A stretch of 64,000 nt of DNA, from the NCBI GenBank assembly GCA_023393915.1, contig JAEXBS010000021.1, positions 124,001 to 188,000 of the forward strand, in the 5' to 3' direction. The stretch is from Bacteroidota bacterium (GTDB lineage Bacteria > Bacteroidota > Bacteroidia > Flavobacteriales > Weeksellaceae). The notes below the pieces were generated by a model. The model saw only the letters and a program-made list of their open reading frames with translations, was not told the DNA's origin and did not search any database. Position numbers and translations under genes: made by a program. Numbering within the stretch: position 1 is the first letter of the stretch; each line of letters starts with the position of its first letter. Of the stretch, positions 61,672 to 64,000 are shown piece by piece.

Positions 61672-64000
61672 CTATTTATTTAGATAATAATTAATTTCTG
61701 CTACGGCATTATTCCTGTTTCGTATGGCTTCAATATAATCGCTTTGAATACTTATCGCTTGGTTCATTAGCAACACCCATTCTAAATAATTGATTTCACC
61801 ATTTAAAAATTGCTGATTAGCGGTCGTTTTAAGTATTTCAGCATTTTTTAAAGCCGTATTTTCAAAATATAAAACAGCATCTTGATATTTCTGGTATTGC
61901 TTCATTGCTTGTGCAAAATTTGTTTCGAGATTTCTCAAATTCACTTCGTATTCATTGGCGGCTACTTGTTCATTTATTTTTGAAGCATTTATTTTTGATT
62001 TTTGACTACCGTTGAAAATAGGAATACCCAAACCAATCTGAGCCGAATGAAAACGAAGACTACTGTTGTATTCGACATTGTTTGCACCCATACCTTTCAT
62101 TCCCATTATATTATAGCCAAAAGTAATGTCTGGTAACAGTTTTGATTTTTCAACTTTTGTATTGGCAACAGCGATGTTTTGTTGTTGTTTCCAATACTGA
62201 ACTAAAGGATGAGAAATAAACTCTGCGCTTTCCAATGAAGATATATTTTGAAAAAAGATTTCACTTTCATCAGGAACAAAAACTGTAGTTGTGTTGAGTA
62301 GATACTGAAACTGCAATTGTAGGATTTCCCAATCTTGTTCTAATTGTGAAAGTTGAAGTGCAATTTGTCCTTGTTGATTTTCGGCTGTTGTTTTTTCTAA
62401 AATATTGCTTTCTCCTTTTTTAAATCGAAGAATGGATTTACTTAGAAATTCTGAAAACAAGCTGTCATTTTCCAGTAACAACCTTCTCTTTTGTTGAATA
62501 TAAAGCAGATTGAAATATGCCTCTGTAACTAATTTTTTTAGTTCTGTTTCTTTTATTTTTAAATTCAAAACACTGCTTTTCCATTCTTCGGTTAGCAAAT
62601 CTTTTTGTCTTGAATAAACAGTTGGAAAACTGAGTGTTTGTGAAATACCTAAACTCAAATCAGGATAGAAACTATTGATTTGTCCGTACTGTCCGCCAAT
62701 GTTTGTAGCCGGAATAGTCGCACTGGATTTGATGAGTTTTTGATGATACTCTGTTCGCAATTTTTCATTTTTAACGGTAAGATTATTGACTAAAGCGGTA
62801 TCAATAGCTTGTTGAAGGGTGATTTTATCTTGTGCATTAGCTCCGATTGAAATAAATAGCAATATCAAAACAGATATTCCTTTTATTGATTTATTTTTCA
62901 ATGAAATACCTCTATTAAAAATGATGTACAAAATCGGAAGAACAAACAAGGTTAGAAATGTAGCAAGCAGTAAACCACCGATAACAACAGTAGCCAACGG
63001 TCTTTGCACTTCTGCACCTTCTCCGTGGCTTAATGCCATTGGCAAGAAACCTAATGAAGCTACAAACGCTGTCATTAGTACCGGACGTAAACGGGTTTTT
63101 GTTCCCATAATCACAATGCGTTTTAAGTCGGTATAACCTTCACTTTTTAATCGATTAAATTCTGCGACTAATACAATTCCATTCAATACCGCTACACCAA
63201 ATAAAGCAATAAAACCAATTCCCGCACTCACGCTAAAAGGAATGCCACGAAGAGCCAAAGCGAATATCCCACCTATTGCAGATAGTGGAATGGCAGTGTA
63301 AATGAGTAAGCCTTGCTTAACAGAACCAAATGCAAAGTAAAGCAGTAGGAATATCAAAACTAAGGATATAGGTACAGCAACAGCCAACCGATCTTTTGCA
63401 GCTTGTAAATTTTCAAATGCTCCTCCATAAGTTACAAAATATCCGGGAGGTAATTTAATTTGTTGTTCTACTTTTTGCTGCAATTCGTTTACTGTGCTTT
63501 GAATGTCACGGCCTCGAACATTAAAGCCTACAATAATTCTGCGTTGAGAATTTTCTCTTTGTATCTGATTAGGACCTTCTATAATATCCACATTTGCTAC
63601 AGTGCTTAATGGTATTTGCGTACCTTGTGGTGTGGCTATCAGCAACCGTTGTACATCTTCCAAATTTTTTCTTTTATCACCTGAAAGACGAACTACTAAA
63701 TCAAATCTTCTTTCATTCTCAAATACCATTCCGCTGCTTTCACCTGCAAAAGCCGTATTGACAACACGATTGATATCGCTGATGTTTAAACCGTATTGGG
63801 CAATTGCAGGTCGATTGTATTTAATTACAATTTGTGGCATTCCTGTTACTGCTTCAACATACAAAGCCTCTGTTCCTTTTATTCCGTTAGATAATTGCCC
63901 TAATTTACTAGCATAGTAAGCCAGAGTATCCAAATCTTCTCCGTAAATTTTGCATACTACATCTTGTCTTGCTCCGGTCATTAATTCATTAAATCTCATT
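61672..64000 (-). CDS. CzcA/CusA-family RND permease fused to a TolC-like outer-membrane factor (5' end outside window)
   Basis: The visible 776 codons start inside the permease and the gene continues past the right edge. The first part (about 390 residues) is the C-terminal half of a heavy-metal RND pump, with GGAFENLQAAKDRLAVAVPISLVLIF and GFIALFGVAVLNGIVLVAEFNRL. It runs into a second hydrophobic stretch, ISVLILLFISIGANAQ, that looks like a signal peptide, then a complete TolC-type factor (ITLQQAIDTALVNNLTVKN, helical repeats, ending INYYLNK). Permease-factor fusions are known in Bacteroidota. Metal specificity is undetermined because the substrate helix 4 is outside the window. Confidence 0.9.
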   Translation of the reverse strand, partial: MRFNELMTGARQDVVCKIYGEDLDTLAYYASKLGQLSNGIKGTEALYVEAVTGMPQIVIKYNRPAIAQYGLNISDINRVVNTAFAGESSGMVFENERRFDLVVRLSGDKRKNLEDVQRLLIATPQGTQIPLSTVANVDIIEGPNQIQRENSQRRIIVGFNVRGRDIQSTVNELQQKVEQQIKLPPGYFVTYGGAFENLQAAKDRLAVAVPISLVLIFLLLYFAFGSVKQGLLIYTAIPLSAIGGIFALALRGIPFSVSAGIGFIALFGVAVLNGIVLVAEFNRLKSEGYTDLKRIVIMGTKTRLRPVLMTAFVASLGFLPMALSHGEGAEVQRPLATVVIGGLLLATFLTLFVLPILYIIFNRGISLKNKSIKGISVLILLFISIGANAQDKITLQQAIDTALVNNLTVKNEKLRTEYHQKLIKSSATIPATNIGGQYGQINSFYPDLSLGISQTLSFPTVYSRQKDLLTEEWKSSVLNLKIKETELKKLVTEAYFNLLYIQQKRRLLLENDSLFSEFLSKSILRFKKGESNILEKTTAENQQGQIALQLSQLEQDWEILQLQFQYLLNTTTVFVPDESEIFFQNISSLESAEFISHPLVQYWKQQQNIAVANTKVEKSKLLPDITFGYNIMGMKGMGANNVEYNSSLRFHSAQIGLGIPIFNGSQKSKINASKINEQVAANEYEVNLRNLETNFAQAMKQYQKYQDAVLYFENTALKNAEILKTTANQQFLNGEINYLEWVLLMNQAISIQSDYIEAIRNRNNAVAEINYYLNK

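Noticed and set aside
1..64000. CRISPR array, rRNA genes, riboswitches or a replication origin
   Set aside because: No regularly spaced repeats, rRNA-like sequence, recognisable riboswitch core or DnaA-box cluster was seen.

Overview
The window looks like a chromosome segment of a Bacteroidota species, class Flavobacteriia, probably close to the Chryseobacterium/Weeksellaceae group. The evidence is low-GC DNA, -7 promoter boxes of the TAnnTTTG type, no Shine-Dalgarno usage, a primase and a DnaJ with reduced zinc sites, an RND permease fused to an outer-membrane factor, and flavobacterial families (DUF1599, BT_3928-type DoxX protein, OmpP1/FadL porin). No ribosomal RNA operon or CRISPR array was seen. 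Identities rest on reading motifs, not on database searches.

Region 1 (1-16.1 kb) is accessory DNA. Two collinear zeaxanthin-type carotenoid clusters face each other in opposite orientation. Copy 1 (+ strand, 8-5599) is marR, crtI, crtB, a small secreted protein, an SRPBCC gene, crtZ, crtY and a lipocalin lipoprotein. Copy 2 (- strand, 14464-8591) has the same order but has lost most of crtI, all of crtB and the front of the small secreted gene in one deletion, and its marR has an in-frame stop. It keeps an extra tail of photolyase, idi and a TIGR01777 epimerase. Copy 1 has a frameshifted SRPBCC gene, which is intact in copy 2. The defects are complementary, so together the copies make one complete pathway. 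The CrtZ pair differs at about 24 of 152 residues by hand count, so this is not a fresh duplication. An arsenic operon (arsR, DUF6428 gene, phosphatase-type arsenate reductase, acr3) with two ArsR-like operators lies between them. A decayed large serine recombinase sits beside tRNA-Arg(ACG), whose 3' end faces the island.

Region 2 (16.1-55.4 kb) is mostly core chromosome: an Fe/B12-type binding lipoprotein, mtgA, a SpecificRecomb-family membrane protein, a DUF721/DciA-like gene with recF, a 5.9-kb alpha-2-macroglobulin gene without its thioester motif, a run of small secreted and membrane proteins, methyltransferases, a ZIP transporter, an OmpP1-like porin, proS, a DUF937-OmpA protein, mntH with a palindromic operator, grpE-dnaJ, clpP, dnaG, folP, an S9 peptidase, tpiA, prmA and glycosyltransferases. 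Gene pairs are often separated by bidirectional terminators.

Region 3 (55.4-64 kb) starts at tRNA-Arg(TCT) and a severed tRNA 3' end with its terminator, which reads as the chromosomal junction of an island extending past the right edge. It carries a complete IS3-family element with 4-bp target duplications, a truncated cupin gene, a P-type cation ATPase, a CxxCH haem-binding protein and a CzcB/CzcA-type efflux system in which permease and TolC-like factor are one polypeptide.
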